A stretch of DNA of 64,000 bases, taken from contig OY997593.1 in NCBI GenBank assembly GCA_963921825.1, positions 65,084,039-65,148,038 on the forward strand, given 5' to 3'. Position 1 is the first letter of the stretch. Each line of letters starts with the position of its first letter. The notes beneath the pieces are model-generated. The model searched no databases and was not told the DNA's origin. It saw nothing but the letters and a program-made list of their open reading frames with translations. The position numbers and the translations under genes were made by a program. Shown here piece by piece: positions 50,597 through 60,153 of this stretch. Origin of the DNA: Erodium maritimum (lineage: Eukaryota > Streptophyta > Magnoliopsida > Geraniales > Geraniaceae).

Positions 50597-51255
50597 AAAC
50601 AGTATCCTCTGCACGGATACACGCAAACGTTCAGTTTGCGAACTTAAATAAAAACGACAGTACAAAAGCACTAACGTCCACCCGCTTAAGCTTGCACTAA
50701 CGTGCTTATCACTAAAGCGCTACACCGCTCAAGCTAAACGTACTTTATATACTAGCATTAGTAAACGAGACCTCAACGAGACCGCACCGACGTGCACCAA
50801 ACAAGCGACGGCAAACCAACCCACACAACACGACGACCCCCGTTCACCGGGCCAATCAAAATTGAACCTTGCCCACCGGGCCAACCAAAATCAAACATAC
50901 GCCCATAGGGCCAATCAAGTTCAAGACATGCCAACAGGGCCAACAATTTTAAAACCTTCACCCTTTCATTTTAAAACTTCGTTCCTTGACATCACGTAGT
51001 TACAACCCGGTTCAGGCGTCCCCGAACCACGTTGTACCGACTTGACATCAACACCGTCACGTTCGACTACAGGAGCGCTCCTGAGTCGACCCGCGACAGT
51101 TAAAAACAGTTCACGCAATCACACACAATCAGTATGCCAGCAACAAAATACTGTAACACACGCACAAACACAAACAAGACTCAAGACATGACGGGTCTAC
51201 ACTGACTCGACTCTCCCCCCCTAAGTGACGGACAGTCCGAGGTTTGAAACCTCGA
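50597..51255 (-). other. Untranslated leader of the retrotransposon with degenerate direct repeats
   Basis: About 660 bp lie between the primer site and gag. At roughly 50829-50960 there are four degenerate copies of a 35-38 bp motif containing (A/C)GGGCCAA(T/C)CAA. No convincing protein frame is present. Packaging signals would be expected here, but none can be identified by eye. Confidence 0.6.
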
Positions 51256-51267
51256 GCTCTGATACCA
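51256..51267 (-). other. Primer binding site, initiator methionine tRNA
   Basis: The minus strand reads TGGTATCAGAGC three bases inside the upstream LTR. This is complementary to the 3' end of plant initiator tRNA-Met and is the usual minus-strand primer site of plant Ty3/gypsy elements. Confidence 0.95.
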
Positions 51268-51849
51268 AGCTGTCACGCCCCAATTTCAGCGAACCGAACT
51301 CGGGACGCGAACTTTTAAAAACATGAACACTTGAAACCTGTTTTCAATAAAAGCTTTGACATTTCCATTTACTTCTCAAAATAATAGTATTTACAATACA
51401 AAAACGTCCCAACAAGTGGACAAGGTACAACATCCGTCACTAGACTCAACAAAAGTAAAGACCAGACTCCGCTCCAAGCTCCGTGAACTTCAAGAGCTAA
51501 CCTAGTCCGTCCGGTGATCAGTACCTGTAGGAAAAGCAGCTAGGGGTGAGCGTTCGCTCACCTCCACGGATAACAGACTGACTATGGCATAATTAGCAGA
51601 AAAAGCCAGTAACACTAAAACCAAACCCAACGCCGGGACTACAGTCCCCAACTCAAGTACTCAACTGACCCACAACCCGTCACCTTCCTCAACAGACTCG
51701 ACACTCGATAAAAACAGTGTAGACCCAATACAACTATCGACGACCTCCTCAAGGACTCGAACGAAACGACACAACACCAAACAAGATCACAAAGGATCGC
51801 ACACCAGCTGCTCAGTAACCAATCTCAATCAGGTCAGGGTTCGACCTAT

Positions 51850-52089
51850 CGCAATTCCTCGACACGAAGTCGGATCAGGCTGTCGACCTTTCAAACTCGC
51901 AATTCCTCGACACTAAGTCGGATCAGGCTGTCGACCTTTAAAACTCGCAATTCATCGACACTAAGTCGGATCAGGCTGTCGACCTTTAGAACTCGCAATT
52001 CATCGACACTAAGTCGGATCAGGCTGTCGACCTTTAGAACTCGCAATTCATCGACACTAAGTCGGATCAGGCTGTCGACCTTTAGAACT
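51850..52089 (+). repeat. 48-bp minisatellite in the 5' LTR
   Basis: This is the counterpart of 43405-43644, with five copies at 48-bp spacing. Confidence 0.9.
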
Positions 52090-52234
52090 CACCACCCCAG
52101 GTAACCACAATCACAATCACAGGCAAGTTCAATCACACAGGCACTCAAGGCCACTCAAGACACCTCAACAGTCAAGACTCGGGTTCAACAACCCCACGGG
52201 CACTCGCTGCCACCCAAGACACCAAATTAAATAC

Positions 52235-52382
52235 ACGGCTCTTATGGCCACCCCGACTCAACAATTAAATACGGGCTCTCAAGGCCACCCAAACTCAACA
52301 ATTAAATACGGGCTCTCAAGGCCACCCAAACTCAACAATTAAATACGGGCTCTCAAGGCCACCCAAACTCAACAATTAAATA
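52235..52382 (+). repeat. 37-bp minisatellite in the 5' LTR
   Basis: This is the counterpart of 43790-43937, with three identical copies and one diverged copy. Confidence 0.85.
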
Positions 52383-52678
52383 AAACGCACGACAACCTCC
52401 GGCATACTCGATGCCTCCAACGGTCCTAAAATCACTAGTTTCACAAACAACCTCCGGGCATGGTCATATGCCTCCAGTAATTCAATTATCGCTAAGTTCT
52501 CTGTTCCTACGACACTACTAAGTGTCACATGCTTTTCTCTTGAACGCTACAATCCCGTATCATGCTTTTCTAATAATTAAATAAATCTACTCAACCCACG
52601 ACACCCCGGTGTCACATGCAATTCTACTATTAACTTTCCCTAATCAGGGCCGAGATCCGGCTACTTTTCCCTACCTCG

Positions 52679-52684
52679 TATATA
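52679..52684 (-). promoter_or_regulatory. Candidate TATA box of the retrotransposon
   Basis: The minus strand reads ATTATATACG about 1.5 kb into the LTR, counting from its upstream end, a plausible place for an LTR promoter. Another TATA-like string lies near 53747-53755, so the assignment is tentative. Confidence 0.2.
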
Positions 52685-54190
52685 ATCCCAAAAGCGCTCC
52701 AACAACACCCGAAGCACACTCAGTCACTCGCCGAGCTTCCCCTTGCCTCGGTCCGTAGCACGATCTAAAAGAACACAAATTTAAAGTACTTTTAAACTAG
52801 TACGAGTAAACCAAAAATTAACACACTTAACGCCCAAACGTAACCCCGACAATGCCGATCACTCCCAAACTTCTCAATTACTCGATATTCCCGAAAAAGG
52901 ACCCGTAAGGGCCAGATTCGCCCGACATGGCGAATCTGCCCGGTTTTGGTTAATTGCCTTCCGGGGCTCCAAAAGCCCCCGTTTTCGTTTCTACGGTCGT
53001 AGAATAAATCAAGGAACTCAACGCACTTGACGGAATCGAATTCCGACTTCTAAAACAATTAATTAACGTTTAAAGTTTCCCAAAACCCGTTAATTACAAC
53101 TTCTCCAATTTAAATCCAAAATTCGATTTGGTTTGGGATAAAAGGTCCGGGGAACGTTTTAAACTACCCGAGTAATTAAAACACGAACAACCGAGCACGT
53201 GGGCCCCACCCAAAGGGCTTGGCCGTGCCCTAGGGTTTGAGGGAGGGGCTCGGCCACCAAGTGGTGGCTGCTGCCACCTCCGGCCAGCCACCACATGGCC
53301 GGCCGGCCACCACCCACGGTGGCCGGAGCTCCTCCCGAGCCTCCGGTCACCGGAAAACGTGAAATTTCTCTCCCAAACACCTCTAAAACGTCTCCAACAC
53401 CTCTCTAATCTCTACACAACCCTAAACCAAATTTTATAACCAAACCCTAGCTCTTGAAAATAATCGAAACGAGAATCGGTTCGGGTATTACCGTAGAGGA
53501 GAACGAGGGGAACGGGATTGCTCTTTACTTTGACTCGATCCAAGGGCTCGATCACAAACCCTAGCTCAACCTCCCTTCTTCTCTCTTCTTCTCCTTCTCC
53601 TTCTCTCTCTAAAACCTCTCTTCTAATTTCTAATTTAATTAAACTAACAACAAAACTAATAAAAAAAACTAACATTTTTCCCTTTTAAAACCCCATACTC
53701 GGCCAACCCTCTCCAACCACACCTTTTCCCTCCAAAAATACACCACCATATACTTGACAAGTATCAAGGTGGGTCCCATACCTTTTGGAAAATATCTAGT
53801 TGATATTTTCCAATCAGATTCGCGAAAAACGGACGTTTCGGGCCCCGAACGGGCACTTTTCCCAAAAATATTTTAAACTGGACGGGCTTCAAGGAAACGG
53901 CCCAACTAAGACCGCTACGACGATGGCTAAGCTTTTCGGGTCCAACACGGTCCTCGAATGGACCAAAACGTCGCTCGGGTGACTTTTCCAGCGAAAAATC
54001 AATCTTTCCCAAAATGACCAGAAAGTTTCCCTGAGTCCCCCGTAACTCATTTTAGTCGATAACGGGGTCAACTTAAGTCCGGCATGACCCTCGGGGTCAA
54101 TTTAAGTTAAGTTAAGTGTCTGTCTTAAAAATTTTAAATTTTCCTGTTTTTCGCAGGTTTGACTGACGTTGACCAGAAGTGGTTATTACA

Positions 54191-54195
54191 CACAT
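54191..54195 (+). repeat. Target-site duplication (right) of the LTR retrotransposon
   Basis: CACAT matches 42821-42825. The array unit resumes here in register. Confidence 0.95.
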
Positions 54196-55481
54196 ACAAA
54201 TGAAAATAGTAAGAACATACATTAAGTGTAGCGTATACATACAACTGAAACAACATGCATTAAGGTTGACTTACACATACAAATGAAAAGGCCAAGAACA
54301 TACATTTAAAATTGTATAAACATACATTAAGTTCAGCGTACATATATAACTGAAAATTAGAAAACATGTAGTTGTAAAAACATATATACAAAACATACAT
54401 TAAGATTAGATTATTCATACAAATGCAGTTGCAAAAACATACATTAGTGCACAGTTAACGATTTGTGTTTTTGCTTGTACACGTTCTTTTTTGCTTCAAA
54501 ACATATTCAATATGCTACTTGATAGATAAATCTTGAAAAAAGAAAGTTTTTGGCGCAAGAAGAAATTAAATTGGAGTTGAAACGAAGCGGGAAAGATCAA
54601 AATAAGAAACTTGGTGAAAAAAAAATAAAAAAAATCAGGCATGCGATTTGCGATTCCAAGTCTGGAATTGGTCAATTTTTTTGCGAAATACGAACCAATT
54701 CCAGACTTGGTATCGCAAATCCCATGGCTGATTTTTTTCTTTCTTTCAACCCTGATTTAATTTCTTTTTGCGCCAAAAACTTTCTTTTTTCAAGATCTAT
54801 CTATCAAGTAGCATATTGAATATGTTTTGAAGCAAAAGAAAAACATGTACAAGAAAAACACAAATCGTTAACCGTGTACTAATGTATGTTTTTGGAACTG
54901 CATTTGTATGAATAAGCTAATCTTAATGTATGTGTAAGCTAATCTTAATTTATTAGCTTACACGTACAAAACATACATACACATACAAATGAAAATAGTA
55001 AGAACATACATTAAGTGTAGCGTATACATACAACTGAAACAACATGCATTAAGGTTGACTTACACATACAAATGAAAAGGCCAAGAACATACATTTAAAA
55101 TTGTATAAACATACATTAAGTTCAGCGTACATATATAACTGAAAATTAGAAAACATGTAGTTGTAAAAACATATATACAAAACATACATTAAGATTAGAT
55201 TATTCATACAAATGCAGTTGCAAAAACATACATTAGTGCACAGTTAACGATTTGTGTTTTTGCTTGTACACGTTCTTTTTTGCTTCAAAACATATTCAAT
55301 ATGCTACTTGATAGATAAATCTTGAAAAAAGAAAGTTTTTGGCGCAAGAAGAAATTAAATTGGAGTTGAAACGAAGCGGGAAAGATCAAAATAAGAAACT
55401 TGGTGAAAAAAAATAAAAAAAATCAGGCATGCGATTTGCGATTCCAAGTCTGGAATTGGTCAATTTTTTTGCGAAATACGA

Positions 55482-56315
55482 ACCAATTCCAGACTTGGTA
55501 TCGCAAATCCCATGGCTGATTTTTTTCTTTCTTTCAACTCTGATTTAATTTCTTTTTGCGCCAAAAACTTTCTTTTTTCAAGATCTATCTATCAAGTAGC
55601 ATATTGAATATGTTTTGAAGCAAAAGAAAAACATGTACAAGAAAAACACAAATCGTTAACCGTGCACTAATGTATGTTTTTGCAACTGCATTTGTATGAA
55701 TAAGTCAATCTTAATGTATGTTTTGTATATATGTTTTTACAACTGCATGTTTTTTAATTTTCAGTTATATATGTACGCTGACCTTAATGTATGTTTATGC
55801 AGTTTTAAATGTATGTTCTTGACATTTTCATTTGTATGTGTAAGCCAACCTTAATGCATGTTGTTTCAGTTGTATGTATACGCTAAACTTAATGTATGTT
55901 CTTACTATTTTCATTTGTATGTGTATGTATGTTTTGTACGTGTAAGCTAATAAATTAAGATTAGCTTAAACATACATTAAGATTAGTTTATTCATACAAA
56001 CGCAGTTGCAAAAACATACATTAGTGCACGGTTAACGATTTGTGTTTTTGCTTGTACATGTTTTTTTTTGCTTCAAAACATATTCAATATGCTACTTGAT
56101 AGATAGATCTTGAAAAAAGAAAGTTTTTGGTGCAAGAAAAAATTAAATCGGAGTTGAAACGAAGCGGGAAAGATCAAAAATAAGAAACTTGGTGAAAAAA
56201 AAAATAAAAAAAATCAGCCATGCGAAAATCGCAGCCCTTGGGCATTCTACGATTCCAAAGTTGGGATTAATTCGTATTTCGTATCTAAAGATTGGTTTGT
56301 ACCTGAAAGGTCCCC
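55482..56315 (-). repeat. Last array unit (51st), core inverted relative to all others
   Basis: After junction 50 (spacer 55461-55481) the usual right-hand arm runs 55482-55721. The next 248 bp (55722-55969) are then the reverse complement of the normal core. They begin TTTGTATATATG and end near GTGTAAGCTAATAAATTAAG, whereas other units start with the GTAAGCTAA hairpin. The core length is unchanged, but several substitutions separate it from inner units. The unit closes with an intact outer TIR (55970-56315) ending GGTCCCC. It is either a flip by recombination between the inverted arms or an original head-to-head copy. Confidence 0.85.
55970..56315 (-). repeat. Right outer TIR of the array (intact transposon tip)
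   Basis: It is the reverse complement of 4559-4902 with minor differences, including the tip GGTACAAACC and GGGGACC read inward. The sequence just outside both tips is also symmetric (TTTATATATA on the left, TATATATAAA on the right), so a short TA-type duplication cannot be delimited. Confidence 0.85.

Positions 56316-56386
<71 letters not shown>
56316..56386. repeat. TA microsatellite at the right border of the array
   Basis: An almost uninterrupted AT dinucleotide run of about 70 bp. Together with the shorter run at the left border it suggests that the founding element inserted into a TA microsatellite. The 56189-56389 open frame ending in Ile-Tyr repeats is a translation of this run. Confidence 0.9.
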
Positions 56387-56390
<4 letters not shown>

Positions 56391-56464
56391 CAGATCATAA
56401 TTTTTATAAATATATAAAACCATATTTTATTTTATATATATGAGTTTTTATTAATTCATGTTTT

Positions 56465-57590
56465 TAAAATTTAAAATTTCTAATACCTTTTCATTTTCAA
56501 CATGAGACTGTTTTCCAGATCACTTCGTCGGCTTTTCTCGGCGTTTCGTTTCATACCAGATGTGGGACACGTTTATCGTCCTTTGGTCGTAGATCGTTGC
56601 GGATTTTTTATTACTCGCTCACTCTGTTCACCGACTCTTCCTCTCTGTGTGGTGTTGGAAGTGGTAGATGTGCTGTTCTCCGGACCCGTTCGTGGTGGCC
56701 CTTTGGTGGCTTGTTTTAGATATACCGTGGGAAGCGTTTCTGATCATGGATTCGTTGTGCATCTGGACTGGTCCCTCTTTACCTCGGATGGTAAGGTTAT
56801 TTCCTTACCTTTAGCTTTATCTTTGGCTTGTTGGAAATCTGCTCATCCCTAGATTTAGGCTCGTTATGATTTCTGTCGTATCCTTATCCATTTTGGGGGG
56901 CCCGTCAGTCTTTCAGGTGTTGGCCTCTAACGGTTTGTTCTAGGTCTTTTTTCCTTGGAAATCTAGAAGTCCTGAATCTTTGGGTTTTGAGTTTCGGTGA
57001 GGATTCACCGGATTAACTCTACCGATCAGCGATATTGGTCGTCGGCGTGTCGGTGCCCTTCAACTCTATGAGTTTGGGACCCGATGAGATACAATATTCT
57101 CTTCAAGCTTGGGTAGGGCTATGGGTGTTTTTAGTGGTGGACGGCTTTGCTTTATTGAGCTTCATGGTTGATATATCAGGGAAGTAGACCTGTTTTTTGT
57201 GCTTCATGGTTGCTAAATCCGGGTTCTAGACTCATTTTTTTAGCTGTTTTGTCATGTGCTTATATGATTGTCATATTCAGTTCTCATACCATTGTCTTCC
57301 CTTGTTGGGTTTGTGTTGAGGTTGTGCTTATATGCCAGCGCTCGAGTCTGTATTGTCACTCTCTTCTCCCTTGATTGGTTTGTATTCACTGCTCCCGTGT
57401 TGGAATGCCAAGGTTCCTTGTATAGGAATGCTCATTCATGTATCAAGTTTCTTCTCCACGTGGGATTGTCATGAAGTTAAGCTCTCATGCTAGCACTCAA
57501 TCCACTAGTCTGTAGCTAGAACACCTACTTGTACTCCTTTTCATCCTCTGAAGAGGTTCAATTTAAATTTGTATTCGCTGATAAAAAAAC
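56465..57590 (+). mobile_element. A-tailed non-LTR retroposon, non-autonomous (copy C)
   Basis: The flanks 56443-56464 and 57591-57612 match as an imperfect TSD, AGTTTT(T/C)ATTAAT(T/C)CATGT(T/C)TT. An A tail (CTGATAAAAAAAC) sits at the right end. Internal blocks are shared with copy B, notably GTCGGCGTGTCGGTG followed by CAACTCT(A/C)TGAGTT, and CCTTGTTGGGTTTGTG. The mismatched TSD indicates an older insertion than D. The open frame at 56502-56852 has no recognisable domain. This copy lies inside the outer Mutator-like element, so it arrived after that element or was carried with it. Confidence 0.6.
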
Positions 57591-57612
57591 AGTTTTCATT
57601 AATCCATGTCTT

Positions 57613-58289
57613 TTCTCTGTGCAATTGCAGGTTCAATAAGAGCAAATCCATGATCAACAACATCAAATCCATGTTAAACAACATGCATGTTTCCAATCTC
57701 ATAACCAAATTTCAAGAAATACCACACAAATATAAAAATATCATTACCAAAACCCAACAAATATGAAAAATGAAACCAAAATCGAGCATAGGTCGTCATG
57801 GCCTGAGAAACCTAGATCTAGAGCCCTTGCCATGGCCGGAAAAGGTCGAGAGTGTGGAGGTTTTTTAGGCTGGAGAGGGAAGGAGGGATGGAGCCGGATT
57901 TGAACATAAAAAAGGGTTTTAGAAGGTTCTTTGCGACTCTACTATCCAAATCGAGCACCGACGACCTCGAACACAACCATCCGGACGATCGTCACCGAGG
58001 ATATCCCGACCACACGTTGCAGGTAAAGAACCGCCCTAAAGAGAGGACCACGGTAGGTCCGAGACGGAGCTGAAGTTGACTGGAAGAGAAGCAAGGGAAG
58101 AGGGAGAGTTAGAGAAGAAGGGGGGAAGTGTGAGAGTCAAAGAAGAAGAGGGGGAGTCAGAGAAGATGAGAGTTAAATAGATTAGATTTAGGTTAGATTA
58201 ATTAATTAAAATTAGATTAGGTTTTTTTAAAAAATCTTAATTTTTATTATTAGATTAAGTTTTTTTAAAAAAATATTACTTTTTTAGTT
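57613..58289. other. Spacer inside the outer element, purine-rich block, no gene
   Basis: The left part is AT-rich with a short repeat (CAACATCAAATCCATG-like). The 58080-58175 part is a strongly purine-rich G/A block (GAGAAGAAGGGG-type repeats), followed by AATTAGATTAGG-type AT repeats. The open frame at 57852-58073 shows no domain that I recognise and is not accepted. Confidence 0.5.
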
Positions 58290-58542
58290 ATAATGGCATT
58301 TTCGTAAATAATTGATGACATTTTTGTAAATATTTGAAAGAGACGGTTGGATTTAGGGTTGTAAGACTAAGGGGTATTTTGGATATTTTTAATAAAATTA
58401 ATAGTAAATGGATGGAAAAATTTGACGGTAAGAGTAATTTATCATAAAAGGAAACATCGGAGTAGGTTTTAGATACAAAAAAACATAGAAATAGATATCA
58501 GAGAAACTTGACATATTAAAATTTTGTATTTATTGTTTTCTC
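58290..58542 (-). repeat. Right terminal inverted repeat of the outer Mutator-like element
   Basis: The reverse complement matches 4038-4285, ending at GTTTTCTC (58535-58542). It is followed by TATTTTTGT, the near-copy of the left 9-bp flank. Confidence 0.7.
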
Positions 58543-58676
58543 TATTTTTGTAAAGAATGGGATTTAAACTTGTGTCTGTGAAAAATGAGACTTTAATATC
58601 ATATAAGAAAACAAACTCAACTAATAGTATTGAAAATCTAATTTTAGTGTTATATTTCAAATTCTTCTGTCAAACC

Positions 58677-58813
58677 TGTGTATCATCCAAGCCACAACGA
58701 GCATCCTCTCCTTAACGTCTGTCCATATAGGTTCCATTTACTATATCACTCATGTGTATCATCCAAGCCACAACGAACATCCTCTCCTCAACGTCTGTCC
58801 ACATAGGTTCCAT
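58677..58813 (+). repeat. 76-bp tandem duplication
   Basis: TGTGTATCATCCAAGCCACA begins at 58677 and again at 58753. The two copies differ at a few bases (GAGCATCC against GAACATCC, CCTTAACG against CCTCAACG, CCATATAG against CCACATAG). The second copy ends near 58813. Confidence 0.85.
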
Positions 58814-59255
58814 GAATTCGGTGGCGTATGAAGTAATGGGCTACTGATTCTGTTTTGGTTAGAGGTTTGGAGAAGAGGTATGAAGGCCGATTCTGCTAAT
58901 GGGTTGGTATAAATAGGGAGACAGAATCGTAGGGTTTCACATTCAAAGTAAAGAATCGGTCAAAATCTTATCTTTACAGAATCGTTGAGTAATTATGGAG
59001 GCAAATTCAGGTCATGTGACTATGAGGGACCGAATCGGTCAAACCATATATAAAAAGCATTAAAAGACGAACCTAAACACAATATTTATTACGAACTTTA
59101 CGATTAGGTTTTCAACGTACACAATAAAACCTAACTTGTTCGAAACCGGGAACATTAATACAAAAACCGATAACTAAGCATGCTAGTTGGGGTTCATAGA
59201 CTGAAGCATCTCGAACATAAGAGCCTCGTGGTTGGCCTTCTGGAGCGGGGTCTAG

Positions 59256-59672
59256 TCATTCGTGTCGAGGGAAACTACTTCGACATATTGTCTGGTCATT
59301 GACAGTTGATATTACATAAGCTTTTCCTTGGTTCACTCGAACCGACCACGACGACGTTGCTCTCACTCCATCCTGTACATTACTAGAGGCAGACCCACGT
59401 GAGCTTGAGAAACACCGCTCTCGTTCTCGGAATCCATAATTTTGGTTGGACACTTCTACTTTGGGAAATGTTTTGGATTGTGCCATTGAGAATTGATATT
59501 GGGTTGCCTTATATAGGCAACCGAATCGGTCCAGAATGATGTCCAAGCTCGTAGTTGTCTCTTCCATCTTCAAATACTCGTCCAGACTATCGACCGAAGA
59601 ACCGTAACAAAAAATGCGTAAAGTTATCGTACGCTTTTGAATGGTTGAGAAACTCGATGAATCCATGAACAC
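59256..59672 (-). pseudogene. PIF/Harbinger-type transposase remnant
   Basis: The first third of this 138-codon minus-strand frame reads KRTITLRIFCYGSSVDSLDE followed by YLKMEETTT and LDRF. This matches the conserved helical region that precedes the nuclease core in plant Harbinger/ALP1-like transposases, pattern LR-LAYG--AD--DEY--M-E-T. The catalytic DDE domain is missing: after the match the frame runs into an unrelated Ser-rich sequence (about residues 62-138). A second short frame at 59587-59799 overlaps upstream in another frame. I infer a deleted, frameshifted element. The surrounding GAATCG motifs (58888-59928) may be its subterminal binding sites. The fragment is not expected to be functional. 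Confidence 0.6.
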
Positions 59673-60153
59673 AAGACGGGATTACAACAAATGAAAGGAG
59701 AATTTGGACAATTTCAAAGATAGTTGAGAGCATCTTTGTGGGATTTGTTGTGTTGGGGTGCAATGTATTTATAGCAATCCCTTTAAATTTTATTTTCATT
59801 TATTTTTTTTTGGTCAACCGATTCTGCTGACCCATGCAATGTGGCAGAATCGTCGCACCTTATATGCATTTTTTTGTCGATACGTCGTCACGTGGTGCTC
59901 GATGATTCGTGTGGTCAACACCGAATCGTTCTATTCGACGTTCCCGAAAGTCAGTAGATTCGTAGACCGTGTAAAACAGATTCGACGAATTGACGAGACA
60001 GTAGACGTTGATTCGTCAAATCGACGGGGAAAAGCATTTTTTTTCTCGATTCGACGACGATGGGACGTCACTCTAGATAGCCTTAGACCTTTTATATCTC
60101 TCACTTCCTACATTTTTGAATACTTAAGAGTATTGCTTCTATACTTTTAAGAC

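Larger units (their letters stand above)
42826..54190 (-). mobile_element. Ty3/gypsy LTR retrotransposon, Tekay/Del-like chromovirus, young insertion
   Basis: The element is 11,365 bp in minus orientation. Two 2,920-bp LTRs (42826-45745 and 51271-54190) start TG and end CA when read on either strand. It carries an initiator-Met primer site, a polypurine tract, a gag frame and a pol frame in the order protease, reverse transcriptase, RNase H, integrase, followed by a chromodomain. That order and the chromodomain place it among chromoviruses, and the long LTRs fit the Tekay/Del group. The only LTR difference I saw is T at 44554 against G at 52999. The coding region is interrupted by two in-frame TAG codons (49604-49606 and 45950-45952). 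Insertion into heterochromatin-like satellite fits chromodomain elements in general, but the targeting is inference. Confidence 0.95.
51271..54190 (-). repeat. 5' LTR (in element orientation)
   Basis: This 2,920-bp copy matches 42826-45745. The single difference I noticed is G at 52999 where the other LTR has T at 44554. It should hold the promoter driving leftward transcription of the element. The repeated open frames in it are not supported as genes. Confidence 0.95.
4559..56315 (+). repeat. Tandem array of 51 units of a TIR element, 789-bp period (interrupted by an LTR retrotransposon)
   Basis: The same segment recurs at exactly 789-bp intervals from 5308 to 42391 (48 dyads). Two more follow after the LTR element (54550 and 55339; the last interval is one A shorter). 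Fifty unit-unit junctions therefore separate 51 units, about 40.4 kb without the LTR element. One period, for example 5452-6240, is left arm 240 bp, core 248 bp, right arm 280 bp and spacer 21 bp. The right arm of one unit is the reverse complement of the left arm of the next, apart from scattered mismatches and a gap of about 37 bp. Differences I noticed among inner units are few: 23633 C to T, 29338 G to C, a two-base haplotype in six units, 54751 T to C, and a one-base deletion in the last. Unit 1 keeps an intact left tip, and unit 51 keeps an intact right tip but has an inverted core. The structure is a satellite built from tandem copies of a MITE-like transposon. The family of the founder is unknown to me. 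Confidence 0.9.
4038..58542. mobile_element. Large Mutator-like composite element enclosing the whole tandem array
   Basis: The outermost bases read GAGAAAAC at 4038 and its reverse complement GTTTTCTC ends at 58542. Degenerate inverted similarity continues inward for about 250 bp on both sides. The 9 bp outside are TATTTTTAT (4029-4037) and TATTTTTGT (58543-58551), an 8/9 TSD match of the length used by Mutator-like elements. The interior holds an AT-rich left spacer, the 789-bp array, the LTR retrotransposon nested in the array, a retroposon, and a right spacer. No transposase is visible, so it is non-autonomous. The TIRs are diverged from one another, so the shell is older than the highly uniform array inside it. 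It probably inserted as a few kb and was inflated later. Confidence 0.65.

Noticed and set aside
5308-54819. An 89-residue open frame repeated 49 times along the array
   Set aside because: It starts with TTG, not ATG, and lies across the dyad so that it translates a hairpin. It repeats only because the DNA repeats, and the terminal unit has a frameshifting one-base deletion. No evidence for a gene family.
4559-56315. Canonical centromere satellite
   Set aside because: The monomer length (789 bp) and TIR structure differ from the typical 150-180 bp plant centromere monomers. The LTR element is a Tekay-like, not a CRM-type, chromovirus. Centromere function cannot be claimed from sequence alone.
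56502-56852. 116-residue plus-strand frame
   Set aside because: Inside retroposon C, no domain, and not open at the homologous place in copy B.
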